Shown piece by piece: positions 15,601-22,818 of a DNA stretch of 23,390 nt. Location of the stretch: positions 1 through 23,390 of the forward strand of contig JAEYUG010000062.1 in NCBI GenBank assembly GCA_023432805.1, written 5' to 3'. Every line of letters begins with the position of its first letter. Position 1 is the stretch's first letter. Made by a program: the position numbers and the translations under genes. Below the pieces are notes generated by a model, which searched no databases, was not told the origin of the DNA, and worked only from the letters and a program-made list of their open reading frames with translations. Origin of the DNA: Bacteroidota bacterium. GTDB taxonomy: Bacteria; Bacteroidota; Ignavibacteria; SZUA-365.

Positions 15601-17602
15601 TGATACAGAACTCCACCGTGTCGCTGGTCATGCGGTCGACGGGTCGCAGCATCCACGTCACCTGCCCGCTCTGATTCTGCGTGAGCGTGGCAGGCGACAC
15701 GGCCGCGGTCACGGGAGTGGATCCCGCCCGCCCGAATCCCGCGGGCAGTTGAATCCACGCCTCCGGGGTGCGGGCGATGACAGGCGATACATTCGTCACT
15801 TCGAGCGTGACGGCAAACACTTCTGGCTCATAACGCCCCAGACTGTCGATCCACCGGATCGTGGTCGGCATCGTGCATTGCGCACGCAGGGCGGGACGCC
15901 CGCGCTCGGCCTGAATCACTGTGCAGCACTCCACCGGCAAGGTGCTGTCGCTCTGCATGCCGATGCAGATGACATAGGTCCGCGCGCTGTCGACGGGTGC
16001 GATGCGCACGGCGAAACTGATCGGTGCACTCTGTCCCGCCGCCAGCATCGGAATCCCGAGCGCAACGGTGTCGGTGCCCCCCGCGAGCGTCACTCCGTAC
16101 GGCAGACGAATCCACGCACGCGTGTTCATTGCGGGAATCACACCGGTGTTCTTCACCGACGCGCTCACCGTCACAATGGCGGGATCGTACATCCCGGCGA
16201 CGGGATCCCACGCCACCGCGACAGTGTCGCCGCAGATGGAGCCGATCACCGGTCGCGGACGCAGGTTCAGATTTGCAGCCAGCACGCGCAGCTGCATGCA
16301 ATCGTCGGTCTCCTTCTCGAAGTCGAAGATGATCTGCGAGAAGATGCTGTCCTTGTCCACCGCACCTGCCTTGTAGCGCAGTAGCATCAACGTGTCCGAC
16401 CCGACGAGCGTCACATTCCCCTCGAGCGTCACGAGCAGCGAATCGCTCACGTCACGAATGTCGATGCTCGTGAAACGGCCCGCCAGGTGTGGTGCGGTAA
16501 TCGCATCGACAAAGGTCACGAGCGGTGTGCGCTCGTAGACCTTGAACGCGAGCCTGCGCAGGTTCGCGGGACCACCGGTTGCAGTAATCCGTACCGGAAT
16601 CACCAGATCCCCGTACTCGTACGACAAGGTGGAGTCGAACGAAATCGTCACTGCCGGAAGCGAAGGATCGATGGGCGCGCGGTAGCGCCTGCGCTCGACC
16701 AGAGTCTTCCCGTTGCATGCCTTGACAGTGATTTCCGCTTCACGCCACGAGCCATCGGGACATTCGATCTCATACTCGAAGACACAGTCGTTCGCACCGC
16801 CCGCCACATGCGAGGCGAGTTCGTTGAATGCATCGATGATGCCGTCGGGATGCGTCACGGGAATGAAAACACCCCCGGTCGAATCGGCCAGCATGCGCAT
16901 GTCCGCAACCTCGTTGGGAAGCGCGTGGTACGAGACGCAGATCGTGTAGACGGGAATCCCCGCCCGTCGCGCGTAGCGGATCACATCCTGCAGCGTCGCT
17001 CCGCTGGCGTTGTCGCCGCCGTCGCTGAGCACGATCACCGCCTTGACGGGATTCACCCCGAAGGTCTCAACCTCGTAGAGTGCGCGCAACGCCGCGTCCC
17101 AGATCGCCGTGGGTCCCCACGCAAAAATGCGTGTCAGCGCATCATACAAGTCGTTCGTGTTCGAGGTCATCGACTGTTCCACATACCAGTCCTCGGCAAA
17201 CGAAATAATCGCCGCCTCGTCGGTCCCGGTACTGCGTGGTTGCATGAGCTGGATGAACTCCCAGGCCCCCTGCTGGATCCGGTAGAGGCTCGTGCCTGCG
17301 ACGCTTCCGCTGCGGTCGAGCGCGAACGCAACCGAAATGGGCACCGGGTCGGGGGGGCACCGCATCGTGAAGTTCTTCAGCATCCCCCCATCCTTCACCT
17401 GCGCGTCGATGGTCTGCAGACTCTGCGTCTGCACACCCTTGCAGAAGGCCCGCACATGCACGCGGATCTTGGGAAATGCGCTCGTGTCGAAACGGACGAT
17501 GCGCAGGGTATCCTGCTGCTGCAGCTGCGCCTCCGCCCGAGGTGCACACAGCGCACACGCGAGCGCAAGGGTGAGAACGCCAATCGTGAACGAACGCATC
17601 AT
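12659..17602 (-). CDS. giant secreted vWA-domain protein with eight tandem repeats and a type IX-like sorting tail
   Basis: This 1647-residue exported protein has unknown function. Order of parts: signal peptide (MMRSFTIGVLTLALACALCA, cleavage near AEA, residues 23-25); von Willebrand A domain (about 88-270) with a complete MIDAS, D96-x-S98-x-S100, T127 and D194; a beta-rich segment (about 315-455); eight repeats of about 119 residues from C457 to S1412; a second beta-rich segment (about 1413-1550), weakly cohesin-like; and a tail from about 1562 with NPFNPVTRIRYALPE, YGRRV and GVLFYRM. The tail resembles the sorting domains of type IX secretion substrates. AAAGG five bases upstream supports the ATG at 17602; a second ATG follows at 17599. 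Its start overlaps the deoA stop. An adhesive or surface role is plausible but not shown. Confidence 0.9.
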   Translation of the reverse strand: MMRSFTIGVLTLALACALCAPRAEAQLQQQDTLRIVRFDTSAFPKIRVHVRAFCKGVQTQSLQTIDAQVKDGGMLKNFTMRCPPDPVPISVAFALDRSGSVAGTSLYRIQQGAWEFIQLMQPRSTGTDEAAIISFAEDWYVEQSMTSNTNDLYDALTRIFAWGPTAIWDAALRALYEVETFGVNPVKAVIVLSDGGDNASGATLQDVIRYARRAGIPVYTICVSYHALPNEVADMRMLADSTGGVFIPVTHPDGIIDAFNELASHVAGGANDCVFEYEIECPDGSWREAEITVKACNGKTLVERRRYRAPIDPSLPAVTISFDSTLSYEYGDLVIPVRITATGGPANLRRLAFKVYERTPLVTFVDAITAPHLAGRFTSIDIRDVSDSLLVTLEGNVTLVGSDTLMLLRYKAGAVDKDSIFSQIIFDFEKETDDCMQLRVLAANLNLRPRPVIGSICGDTVAVAWDPVAGMYDPAIVTVSASVKNTGVIPAMNTRAWIRLPYGVTLAGGTDTVALGIPMLAAGQSAPISFAVRIAPVDSARTYVICIGMQSDSTLPVECCTVIQAERGRPALRAQCTMPTTIRWIDSLGRYEPEVFAVTLEVTNVSPVIARTPEAWIQLPAGFGRAGSTPVTAAVSPATLTQNQSGQVTWMLRPVDRMTSDTVEFCIKVAAGLDTGLCCQRVFITKSPVRATLACTNPSVITWDEEKQAWDPPMLIASTTVRNTSGNVMTSAQGRISFPSYMRLAPGETVLKDLPGGAVVQPGDSVTISWILAGTTPPSGATQICIDILASNFAGARCCVPLQILTTGAAPQLACTLAGPDTIRYTDSGYDPNPFMLDVAVRNTGTSHGRMVYAALLQGADLSIEGPDQPLKLVTDSLAAGETAATSFRLRVLDRTVARFDTIRVSVYAANGGAMVCEKIVWIEAVRGAAIELTCAGPDSLVFSDSLNTYLPSPFTISLEARNVGNAPADSVVAEFLPPGNIELVAGELSAKLLAPSLLGPGDRGIASWVANAVPRSSGRVDTIRAQVKVKGRTTSAIVPCPVPVYIPAARAAALALDCLPPPVVTIESGRYTPDPIIVRVRIRNSGDARAFDPLVRVITQGRLALAPGESAVKSLATLAPGADEELLWSFTAVPGPSGDTVDICFTMSARFHRDLTCCMRVYLPPLEAGSITLACAAPDTVRFDTGTDRYPNPIIVRGTARNTSQTRVDSVRMTIALPGGIQLSAGETPDRLVRDLDPAAEATVAWNIDIVRDTTSVLTERRVRITAYANGVVRTCERVIVVVPPPRDTARGDLGLTCSAPDSIRYLDPQRGLQPSPFSVTATVHNSGQTQLANVSVTLVPPAGITLVPGEAPSKPLGVVLAPGQQAALSWSCIPAIADTARAAVFMLHADAGGGLTADCETRTGIAAAESIVEIRVPTGLMGRIGTLVDVPLFYRNPLQAIIRDFAVDLLFESSTLEHASAQPRAFTPEWDGVTVTGIAPGRVRVAGASPVPLGSAGVLGVVVLRVTSGDGSLSAFGVRTSLLQPVDPVLPRGVSAQLIPGDITTHGDCILPVKEGGMAKLHPNSPNPFNPVTRIRYALPEGDLRHVVLEVHDAYGRRVRVLDEGMRGAGEHAVEFDASGLPSGVLFYRMTIGSDVLVRAMLLAR
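13367..16234 (-). repeat. coding array of eight tandem repeats of about 119 residues within the giant protein
   Basis: The units begin at C457, C576, C695, C815, C935, C1059, C1176 and C1299 of the 1647-residue protein. Most open with a C-x-x-P-x-x-I-x-W/Y-like stretch, then Y-x-P-x-P-F/I, then a V-x-N-T/S-G core, then L-P-x-G-I-x-L-x-x-G-E, then L-x-P-G-x-x-x-x-x-W, and close with cysteine(s) in a beta strand. This looks like a beta-sandwich (Ig/CARDB-like) repeat, which is an inference from the hydrophobic pattern and the V-x-N-x-G turn. The units are diverged at the protein level and no near-identical DNA copies are visible, so the array is old rather than recently expanded. Confidence 0.8.
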
Positions 17603-18957
17603 GTCAACCTTTCTCCGGATGTCGATGCCTCGTGCCACGGCATCACGGTGGTGTCGCTGAACCATTCATGAATGTGGGGATGGGAGACAGGCGCCTGCGC
17701 TGTCACTGTGAAGGCACGAAGCGCCTCCCTGCGGAAGCCTGCCAGACTTTCATGCGACGAGCTGTAGAGCCGGCAGAGCACGTCGCCCTCCTCGACCGCC
17801 TCGCCCGCCTTGCAGGCGAGCACGATGCCGGCCGTGGCATCGACTGCGTCGTCGGCACGCATGCGCCCGGCACCCAGCGCAACGGCCAGACGGCCGATCA
17901 CGAGCGCGTCGACATGTGCAACGACACCATCCCGCTCCGCATGCACCTCGATGACGCGACGGGGTGCGGGACCGCGCAACGTGTCCTCGATCACGCGGGG
18001 ATCTCCCCCCTGCGCAATCACAAGCTGGAGGAATTTCTCATACGCCTTGCCGCTGTGCACCATCCTGCGGGCCAGCGCGTGGCCCTCGGGAAGCGTCGCC
18101 ACCGCGCCCCCGGCGCGCAGCATGAGCGCGGCGAGCGCGTAGGTGACGTCCATCAGATCGGGGGTGTCGGCTCCGCGCAGACATTCGACGACCTCGACGA
18201 TCTCGACCCAGTTGCCTGCAGCACGCCCGAGCGGTTCATCCATGCGCGTGATGATGCCCTCGGTGCGCAGACCGAACGACGCGCCGATCGCAGCGAGCAG
18301 TTGCGCCAGAGCGCGTGCGTCGTCGAGGGATTGCATGAACGCACCGCTTCCCGCCTTCACATCGAGCACGAGCGCATCGGCACCTCCCGCAATCTTCTTG
18401 CTCATGATGCTTGCCGCGATGAATGGCAGAATCTCGACCGTTGCCGTCACATCCCGCAGCGCGTAAATCCGGCGGTCGAGGGGCACGAAGGAATCGGTCT
18501 GTCCCGCCATGGCCATACCTGTCGCGCTCAGCACATGCAGGTACTCCGCCTCCGTCAGCCGCGTGCGGAAGCCGGGGATGCTCTCGAGCTTGTCGAGAGT
18601 GCCGCCCGTGAAGCCGAGTCCGCGGCCCGAAATCATCGGCGCATGGATGCCCGCGGCGGCACAGATCGGAACGAGCAGCAGCGAAGTCTTGTCGCCCACG
18701 CCTCCGGTGGAGTGCTTGTCGACCTTGGGACCCGGGAGCGACGACAGGTCGATGCGCGTGCCCGACTCGATGAAGATGCGCGTCAACGCAATCGTTTCCT
18801 CAAACGTCATGCCGCGGAAATACGTGGCCATGAGCAGGGCCGTTGCCTGGTAGTCGGGCACGTCGCCGCGCATGTACGCATCGAAAAACGCCTGCAGATC
18901 GTCAGACGACAAGGTACCGCCGTCCCGTTTCCTCCGGATGATGTCCTGTGCCGACAT
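17599..18957 (-). CDS. deoA: thymidine / pyrimidine-nucleoside phosphorylase
   Basis: This cytoplasmic enzyme of nucleoside salvage cleaves thymidine or uridine with phosphate to base and (deoxy)ribose-1-phosphate. It has 452 residues from the ATG at 18957, which places the family N-terminus (DIIRRKRDGG) at residue 5. The frame also offers an ATG at 18981, adding eight residues. Diagnostic elements are the phosphate-binding KHSTGGVGDKTS (81-92) and the family signature SGRGLGFTGGTLDKLES (110-126), then the MSKKIAGGADALVLDVKAGSGAFM core and a C-terminal barrel-sandwich domain. Whether it prefers thymidine or is a broad pyrimidine phosphorylase (pdp) cannot be read from the sequence. Its stop overlaps the start of the giant secreted protein gene, an odd partnership. 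Confidence 0.95.
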   Translation of the reverse strand: MSAQDIIRRKRDGGTLSSDDLQAFFDAYMRGDVPDYQATALLMATYFRGMTFEETIALTRIFIESGTRIDLSSLPGPKVDKHSTGGVGDKTSLLLVPICAAAGIHAPMISGRGLGFTGGTLDKLESIPGFRTRLTEAEYLHVLSATGMAMAGQTDSFVPLDRRIYALRDVTATVEILPFIAASIMSKKIAGGADALVLDVKAGSGAFMQSLDDARALAQLLAAIGASFGLRTEGIITRMDEPLGRAAGNWVEIVEVVECLRGADTPDLMDVTYALAALMLRAGGAVATLPEGHALARRMVHSGKAYEKFLQLVIAQGGDPRVIEDTLRGPAPRRVIEVHAERDGVVAHVDALVIGRLAVALGAGRMRADDAVDATAGIVLACKAGEAVEEGDVLCRLYSSSHESLAGFRREALRAFTVTAQAPVSHPHIHEWFSDTTVMPWHEASTSGERLT

Positions 18958-19036
18958 ATGCCTCTGATCGTAATCATTCATGGTACCAAAAACTCACCCC
19001 AACTGCAATGCACACCGATGGAGCAGAATGATCGGC

Positions 19037-19100
19037 GGACGACTCCGTCCACCCTGCACCCACCAAACATCCGTCAAGAGTGGACGAGGACGTCCACCCT
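19037..19100. promoter_or_regulatory. duplicated dyad element between nuoF and deoA
   Basis: Two copies of a 19-bp sequence lie 45 bp apart, at 19037-19055 and 19082-19100. They share GGACGA at the left and CGTCCACCCT at the right (16 of 19 bases identical) and differ only in the central three bases. Each contains an inverted repeat GGACG/CGTCC around a four-base centre (ACTC or AGGA); the second extends to GTGGACG/CGTCCAC. They lie upstream of deoA and past the nuoF terminator. They could be a pair of operator sites or leader stem-loops for the deoA transcript. The regulator is unknown. Confidence 0.5.
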
Positions 19101-19106
19101 CCTTTC

Positions 19107-19133
19107 AAAAAGGGCGATCTCCCGATCGCCCTT
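19107..19133 (-). terminator. intrinsic terminator after nuoF
   Basis: On the minus strand a perfect 10-bp stem AAGGGCGATC/GATCGCCCTT with a four-base loop (19110-19133) runs directly into five Ts (19111-19107). It begins 34 nt after the nuoF stop. This is a textbook rho-independent terminator, and it ends the nuoA-F transcript before deoA. Confidence 0.9.
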
Positions 19134-19167
19134 CCTGTTCCGTTCTTTCCGCGTGTTCCGTGGTTTC

Positions 19168-20430
19168 CTAGCCGTCGCGGCGAATGTACGCCTCCAGTTC
19201 GGGACGAAAACGCTGGATCGTGAACTTCACCGGCCATGCCGCTGCATCGCCGAGCGCACACACGGTGTTGCCCTCGATGTTGCCGGCCACGCTCTCGAGC
19301 AGATCGAGGTCCTCGATCCGACCCTCGCCCGCACCGATGCGCTCGAGCACCTTGCGCATCCAGCCCGTACCCTCGCGGCAAGGCGTGCACTGTCCGCAGC
19401 TTTCGATCCAGTAGAAATGCGTAATGCGCGTGAGCACGCGGATCAGATCCGTGTCTTCGTCCATCACCATGATGCCCGCGGTGCCGATGGCCGAACCGAC
19501 CGCCTTGAGCGAATCGGCATCCATGCGCACGCCCTCGAGCTGCTCGCCCCGCAGCGGCGGCATGGAGCTTCCCCCGGGGATGACCATCTTGATCTTCTTG
19601 TTGCCGGGCACGCCGCCTGCGACATCGTGAATCAGTTCCGTCAGCAGCATCCCCGTCGGCAGTTCATAGACACCGGGCTTGTTGACATGACCGGAAATTC
19701 CATAGAGCAACGGGCCCGGATGCTTCTCTGCACCGATCGAGGCGAACCACTCTGCGCCCCGCTCGAGAATGAGCGGCACGTTCGAGATGGTCTCGACATT
19801 GTTGATCGTGGTCGGGCAGCCCCAGAGTCCGTTCTGCGCCGGGAAGGGCGGCTTGACACGAGGGTAGGGGCGGATGCCCTCGATCGAGTTCATCAGCGAC
19901 GACTCCTCGCCGCAGATGTACGCGCCCGCTCCGCGATGCACGTAGATGTTCATCGCGAAATCGGAGCCGAAAGTTTCCTTCATCCGCTCGCCGACGTAGC
20001 CGCGCGCATACGCGTCGTCGATCGCCTGCTCCATCATGCGCACCCAGGTCTCGTACTCGCCACGGATGTACAGGTACGCCGTCGTCGCGCCGATCGCCTT
20101 TCCGGCAATCAGAATACCCTCGATCAGCAGATGGGGATTGTACTCGAAGATCTGCCGATCCTTGAACGAACCCGGCTCGCTCTCGTCGCCGTTGATGCAC
20201 AGATACTTCGGCTTTTCGCTCCCCTTCGGCATGAAACTCCATTTCAGACCTGTGGGAAAGGCTGCGCCGCCGCGACCGCGGAGGTTCGACGCCTTCACGA
20301 TGCCGATGATCTCGTCGGAAGCCATCGCCATCGCCTTGCGCGCCTGCTGATAACCGCCACGGGATTCGTAGACATCGATGCGGTGCAGGTCGGGAATGCC
20401 CGGCAGGAGTACGGGAGTGTAGTCGATCAT
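19168..20430 (-). CDS. nuoF: NADH-quinone oxidoreductase subunit F (NADH-binding)
   Basis: This is the flavoprotein of complex I that oxidises NADH. It has 420 residues from the ATG at 20430. Landmarks are the NADH-binding glycine-rich loop GRGGAAFPTGLKW (52-64), the FMN-site stretch YLCINGDESEPGSFKDR (76-92), GAYICGEESSLM (169-180), and the N3 [4Fe-4S] ligands C345, C348, C351 and C391. The frame is open far upstream inside nuoE, but GGAGG just before 20430 and the ATGA overlap with the nuoE stop decide the start. It is the last nuo gene here and is followed by a terminator. The partner subunit NuoG is not in the window. Confidence 0.97.
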   Translation of the reverse strand: MIDYTPVLLPGIPDLHRIDVYESRGGYQQARKAMAMASDEIIGIVKASNLRGRGGAAFPTGLKWSFMPKGSEKPKYLCINGDESEPGSFKDRQIFEYNPHLLIEGILIAGKAIGATTAYLYIRGEYETWVRMMEQAIDDAYARGYVGERMKETFGSDFAMNIYVHRGAGAYICGEESSLMNSIEGIRPYPRVKPPFPAQNGLWGCPTTINNVETISNVPLILERGAEWFASIGAEKHPGPLLYGISGHVNKPGVYELPTGMLLTELIHDVAGGVPGNKKIKMVIPGGSSMPPLRGEQLEGVRMDADSLKAVGSAIGTAGIMVMDEDTDLIRVLTRITHFYWIESCGQCTPCREGTGWMRKVLERIGAGEGRIEDLDLLESVAGNIEGNTVCALGDAAAWPVKFTIQRFRPELEAYIRRDG

Positions 20431-20918
20431 CGTCCGTCCTCCGTGGCCGCCGCCTTCTGGAGATCGTCGATCAGCGTGTTGATCTTCTCGGGCGTCAGAT
20501 ATTCGTGATACTGCTTGTTGACCGACAGCATCGGTGCACTGCCGCAGGACCCGAGACACTCGGCCTCGGAAATCGTGAACAGGTTGTCGGGGGTCGTCTC
20601 GCCGACTCCGATGCCCAACCGCGCCTTGAGTGTCGAGAGCACCATGTCGGAGCCGCAGAGCAGACACGAGACATTGGTGCAGACATGAAGGTGATAGCGG
20701 CCGGCCTTGTGCTGATGATACATTTCGTAGAACGTCACCACACCGAACACGTTCTCGACGGGCACGCCGAGCAATTCGGCCACGTACTGCGATGCCTCAT
20801 CGGAAATGTAACCGTACTTGTCCTGCATCATGTGCAGCACGCCCATCACCGCGCCGAGCGGTGTGGGATAATGGGACTTGATGACCTCGACGCGCGCGAG
20901 TTCTTCCGGAGTGAACAT
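20427..20918 (-). CDS. nuoE: NADH-quinone oxidoreductase subunit E (2Fe-2S)
   Basis: This 163-residue peripheral subunit of the complex I NADH dehydrogenase module carries the N1a [2Fe-2S] cluster in a thioredoxin-like fold. The four ligands are C80-x4-C85 and C121-x3-C125 (CTNVSC and CLGSC). The N-terminal helical part contains the family-typical HYPTPLGAVMGVLHMMQDKYGYIS and the VFGVVTFYEMY segment. Length is normal. It starts 21 nt after nuoD and overlaps nuoF by four bases, as expected for subunits assembled together. Confidence 0.96.
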   Translation of the reverse strand: MFTPEELARVEVIKSHYPTPLGAVMGVLHMMQDKYGYISDEASQYVAELLGVPVENVFGVVTFYEMYHQHKAGRYHLHVCTNVSCLLCGSDMVLSTLKARLGIGVGETTPDNLFTISEAECLGSCGSAPMLSVNKQYHEYLTPEKINTLIDDLQKAAATEDGR

Positions 20919-20939
20919 GAGGTTCCGATGCGTTGGTGA

Positions 20940-22238
20940 TTACTTGTCGGCTTCGCCCATGACGGGATCGATGCTGCCGACAATGGCGACGATGTCCGAG
21001 AGCATGTGCCCCCGAAGCATCTGCGGCAATGCCTGGATGTTGCAATACGAGGGCGAGCGGATCTTCAGACGCCAGGGATGTCCCTCACCGCGACTGATGA
21101 TGTGGAAGCCGAGCTGGCCCTTCGAACTCTCGATGGCGTGGTAGACTTCACCGGATGGGGGATTCACACCGAAGTTCACGATCATGAAATCGTGGATCAG
21201 CTCCTCCATCCGCGTGTAGATGCGCTCCTTGCGCGGCAGCACCTTCTTGGGCTCGTGGGCATGGACAGGACCGGAAGGCAGCCTGTCAAGGCACTGATGC
21301 ACGATCTTGACGCTCTCTCGCAGTTCGCCCAGACGCACATAATAGCGGGCCAGCGCATCACCCTCTGACTCGGTGATGACCTCGAAATCGAGCTGGTCAT
21401 AGACCAGATACGGCATGTCGCGTCGCAGATCGAGTGCCACGCCCGAGCCGCGCAGATTTGGTCCGGTCAATCCGATGGCCAACGCTTCTTCTCCGGTCAT
21501 GACACCAATCCCACGACAACGCTCGAAGAAGATGCGATTGCGGTTCAGCAGACGTTCGCATTCGTCGAGGCGCTCGGGGAACTGCTCGAGAAACGCAATG
21601 ATGGCCGCCTTCGAATCGTCGAGCATGTCTTGCGCGATACCACCGATGCGGGTGAAACTGGTCGTGAAGCGCGCACCGACAAGCAGATCGAAAATATCGT
21701 GGAGTTTTTCCCTCTCGCGGAAGCACCAGAGCAGAAGGGTCATCGCACCGACATCCATCGCCATCACACCGAAGGCGACGAGATGCGAGCTGATCCGTGC
21801 AAGCTCCGCACAGATCGTGCGGATGTACTGCGCACGCGGCGGTGCTTCGATGCCGAGCAGTTTCTCGACCGCGAGGATGTAGCCGACGTTGTTGTGCAAC
21901 GGCTGCAGATAGTCGAGCCGATCGGTGTGCGCGATGAACTCGTGGTAGGTTTCGTTTTCCGCAATCTTCTCGTACCCACGATGCAGATAGCCGAGCTCCG
22001 GCACGGCTGCAACAACAGTCTCGCCGTCGAGACGCAGCAGGATGCGCAGCACGCCATGCGTTGCAGGGTGCGAAGGACCCATATTCAGGATCATGTCGTT
22101 TTCGAGTGCGTCTTCAAACGTCACATCGACATCCTGATCGAGCAGCGCCTTCAGAATCTTCGAGCGCTCGGCGATGGGGGGAAGGTGCGTGGTGCTGACC
22201 GGGGAATCGAACTGGTCGAGGTCAAGTCTCTCTGTCAT
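20940..22238 (-). CDS. nuoD: NADH-quinone oxidoreductase subunit D (49-kDa type)
   Basis: This large subunit of the complex I connecting module, 432 residues, forms the quinone-binding cavity with NuoB and NuoH and is related to the large subunit of [NiFe] hydrogenases but lacks their metal-binding cysteines. Family signatures include MILNMGPSHPATHGVLR (about 49-65) with the quinone-pocket histidine region, LGYLHRGYEKIAENETY, PLHNNVGYILAVEKLLG, GLTGPNLRGSG and the C-terminal RSPSYCNIQALPQML and IVGSIDPVMGEADK. It is a separate gene, not a nuoCD fusion. The ATG at 22238 lies 13 nt after the nuoC stop without an obvious ribosome binding site. Confidence 0.97.
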   Translation of the reverse strand: MTERLDLDQFDSPVSTTHLPPIAERSKILKALLDQDVDVTFEDALENDMILNMGPSHPATHGVLRILLRLDGETVVAAVPELGYLHRGYEKIAENETYHEFIAHTDRLDYLQPLHNNVGYILAVEKLLGIEAPPRAQYIRTICAELARISSHLVAFGVMAMDVGAMTLLLWCFREREKLHDIFDLLVGARFTTSFTRIGGIAQDMLDDSKAAIIAFLEQFPERLDECERLLNRNRIFFERCRGIGVMTGEEALAIGLTGPNLRGSGVALDLRRDMPYLVYDQLDFEVITESEGDALARYYVRLGELRESVKIVHQCLDRLPSGPVHAHEPKKVLPRKERIYTRMEELIHDFMIVNFGVNPPSGEVYHAIESSKGQLGFHIISRGEGHPWRLKIRSPSYCNIQALPQMLRGHMLSDIVAIVGSIDPVMGEADK

Positions 22239-22251
22239 GGCGTTCGCTCGC

Positions 22252-22743
22252 TCAGCGTTTCGGCAGGGGAATGGATCCGGGGATGCCCATCATCGGATAG
22301 TCCTTGCGCAACGGGTAGTACGCGTAATCTTCAGGCATGTAGGCACGTCGCAGATCGGGATGACCCGAAAACAGGATGCCATACATGTCGAAGGTCTCAC
22401 GCTCGTACCAGTCCGCACCGGGATAGACCCCGGTGATGGTCGGGACAGTCGGATCCTGTTCGTCGACCTTCACCTTCAGGTGCAGACGCACCTTCTCCTG
22501 CAGAGAAATGAAATGGTACTTGACTTCAAAGCGGTTCGTACGTGTGAATTGGTCGATGCCGAACACGTCCTCACACAGTGGGAACGGACATCGCTCATTG
22601 TCACGCAGATGCAGCGTGACATCGGGGATGGCATCCTTGCGCACGACAACGCAGACGTCGTCACGGAATTCATAGACGTCCTCCACTGCATCGCCGAAGC
22701 GCTGCCGGAGGTCGTCGATCACAGATTCAAGAACGGTGTTCAT
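22252..22743 (-). CDS. nuoC: NADH-quinone oxidoreductase subunit C (30-kDa type)
   Basis: This peripheral connecting-module subunit of complex I has 163 residues from the ATG at 22743. The open frame extends to 22803, but that part contains the intercistronic stem-loop and does not resemble the family. The 30-kDa signature is present as GVYPGADWYERETFDMYGI followed by FSGHPDLRR, YMPEDYAYYPLRKDYP near the C-terminus. The N-terminal half binds no cofactor. There is no strong ribosome binding site, which together with the upstream hairpin may mean its translation is adjusted separately from nuoB. Confidence 0.94.
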   Translation of the reverse strand: MNTVLESVIDDLRQRFGDAVEDVYEFRDDVCVVVRKDAIPDVTLHLRDNERCPFPLCEDVFGIDQFTRTNRFEVKYHFISLQEKVRLHLKVKVDEQDPTVPTITGVYPGADWYERETFDMYGILFSGHPDLRRAYMPEDYAYYPLRKDYPMMGIPGSIPLPKR

Positions 22744-22761
22744 GATCGCTCGTTGAGAAAC

Positions 22762-22797
22762 GCACCGGACCGGGCGTTCGCGCCCCTGATCCGGTGC
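22762..22797 (-). other. compound stem-loop between nuoB and nuoC
   Basis: In the 75-nt gap between the nuoB stop (22819) and the nuoC start (22743), arms GCACCGGA (22762-22769) and TCCGGTGC (22790-22797) form a perfect 8-bp outer stem. Inside it GGGCG/CGCCC form a 5-bp stem closed by a four-base loop (TTCG on plus, CGAA on minus). A small asymmetric internal loop separates the two stems. No T-run follows, so it is unlikely to stop transcription fully. It resembles an mRNA processing or stability element. Confidence 0.6.
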
Positions 22798-22818
22798 ATG
22801 CACAGCGGCAACCGACGC

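Noticed and set aside
17632..20508. A 958-codon open frame on the plus strand
   Set aside because: It is exactly antisense to deoA and nuoF, whose motifs are unmistakable. Its translation is rich in Arg, His and Asp without any domain, as expected from GC-biased codon third positions on the opposite strand.
22744..22803. N-terminal extension of NuoC from the upstream ATG at 22803
   Set aside because: The extra 20 residues are encoded by the intercistronic stem-loop and do not resemble the NuoC family; the ATG at 22743 gives a normal start.
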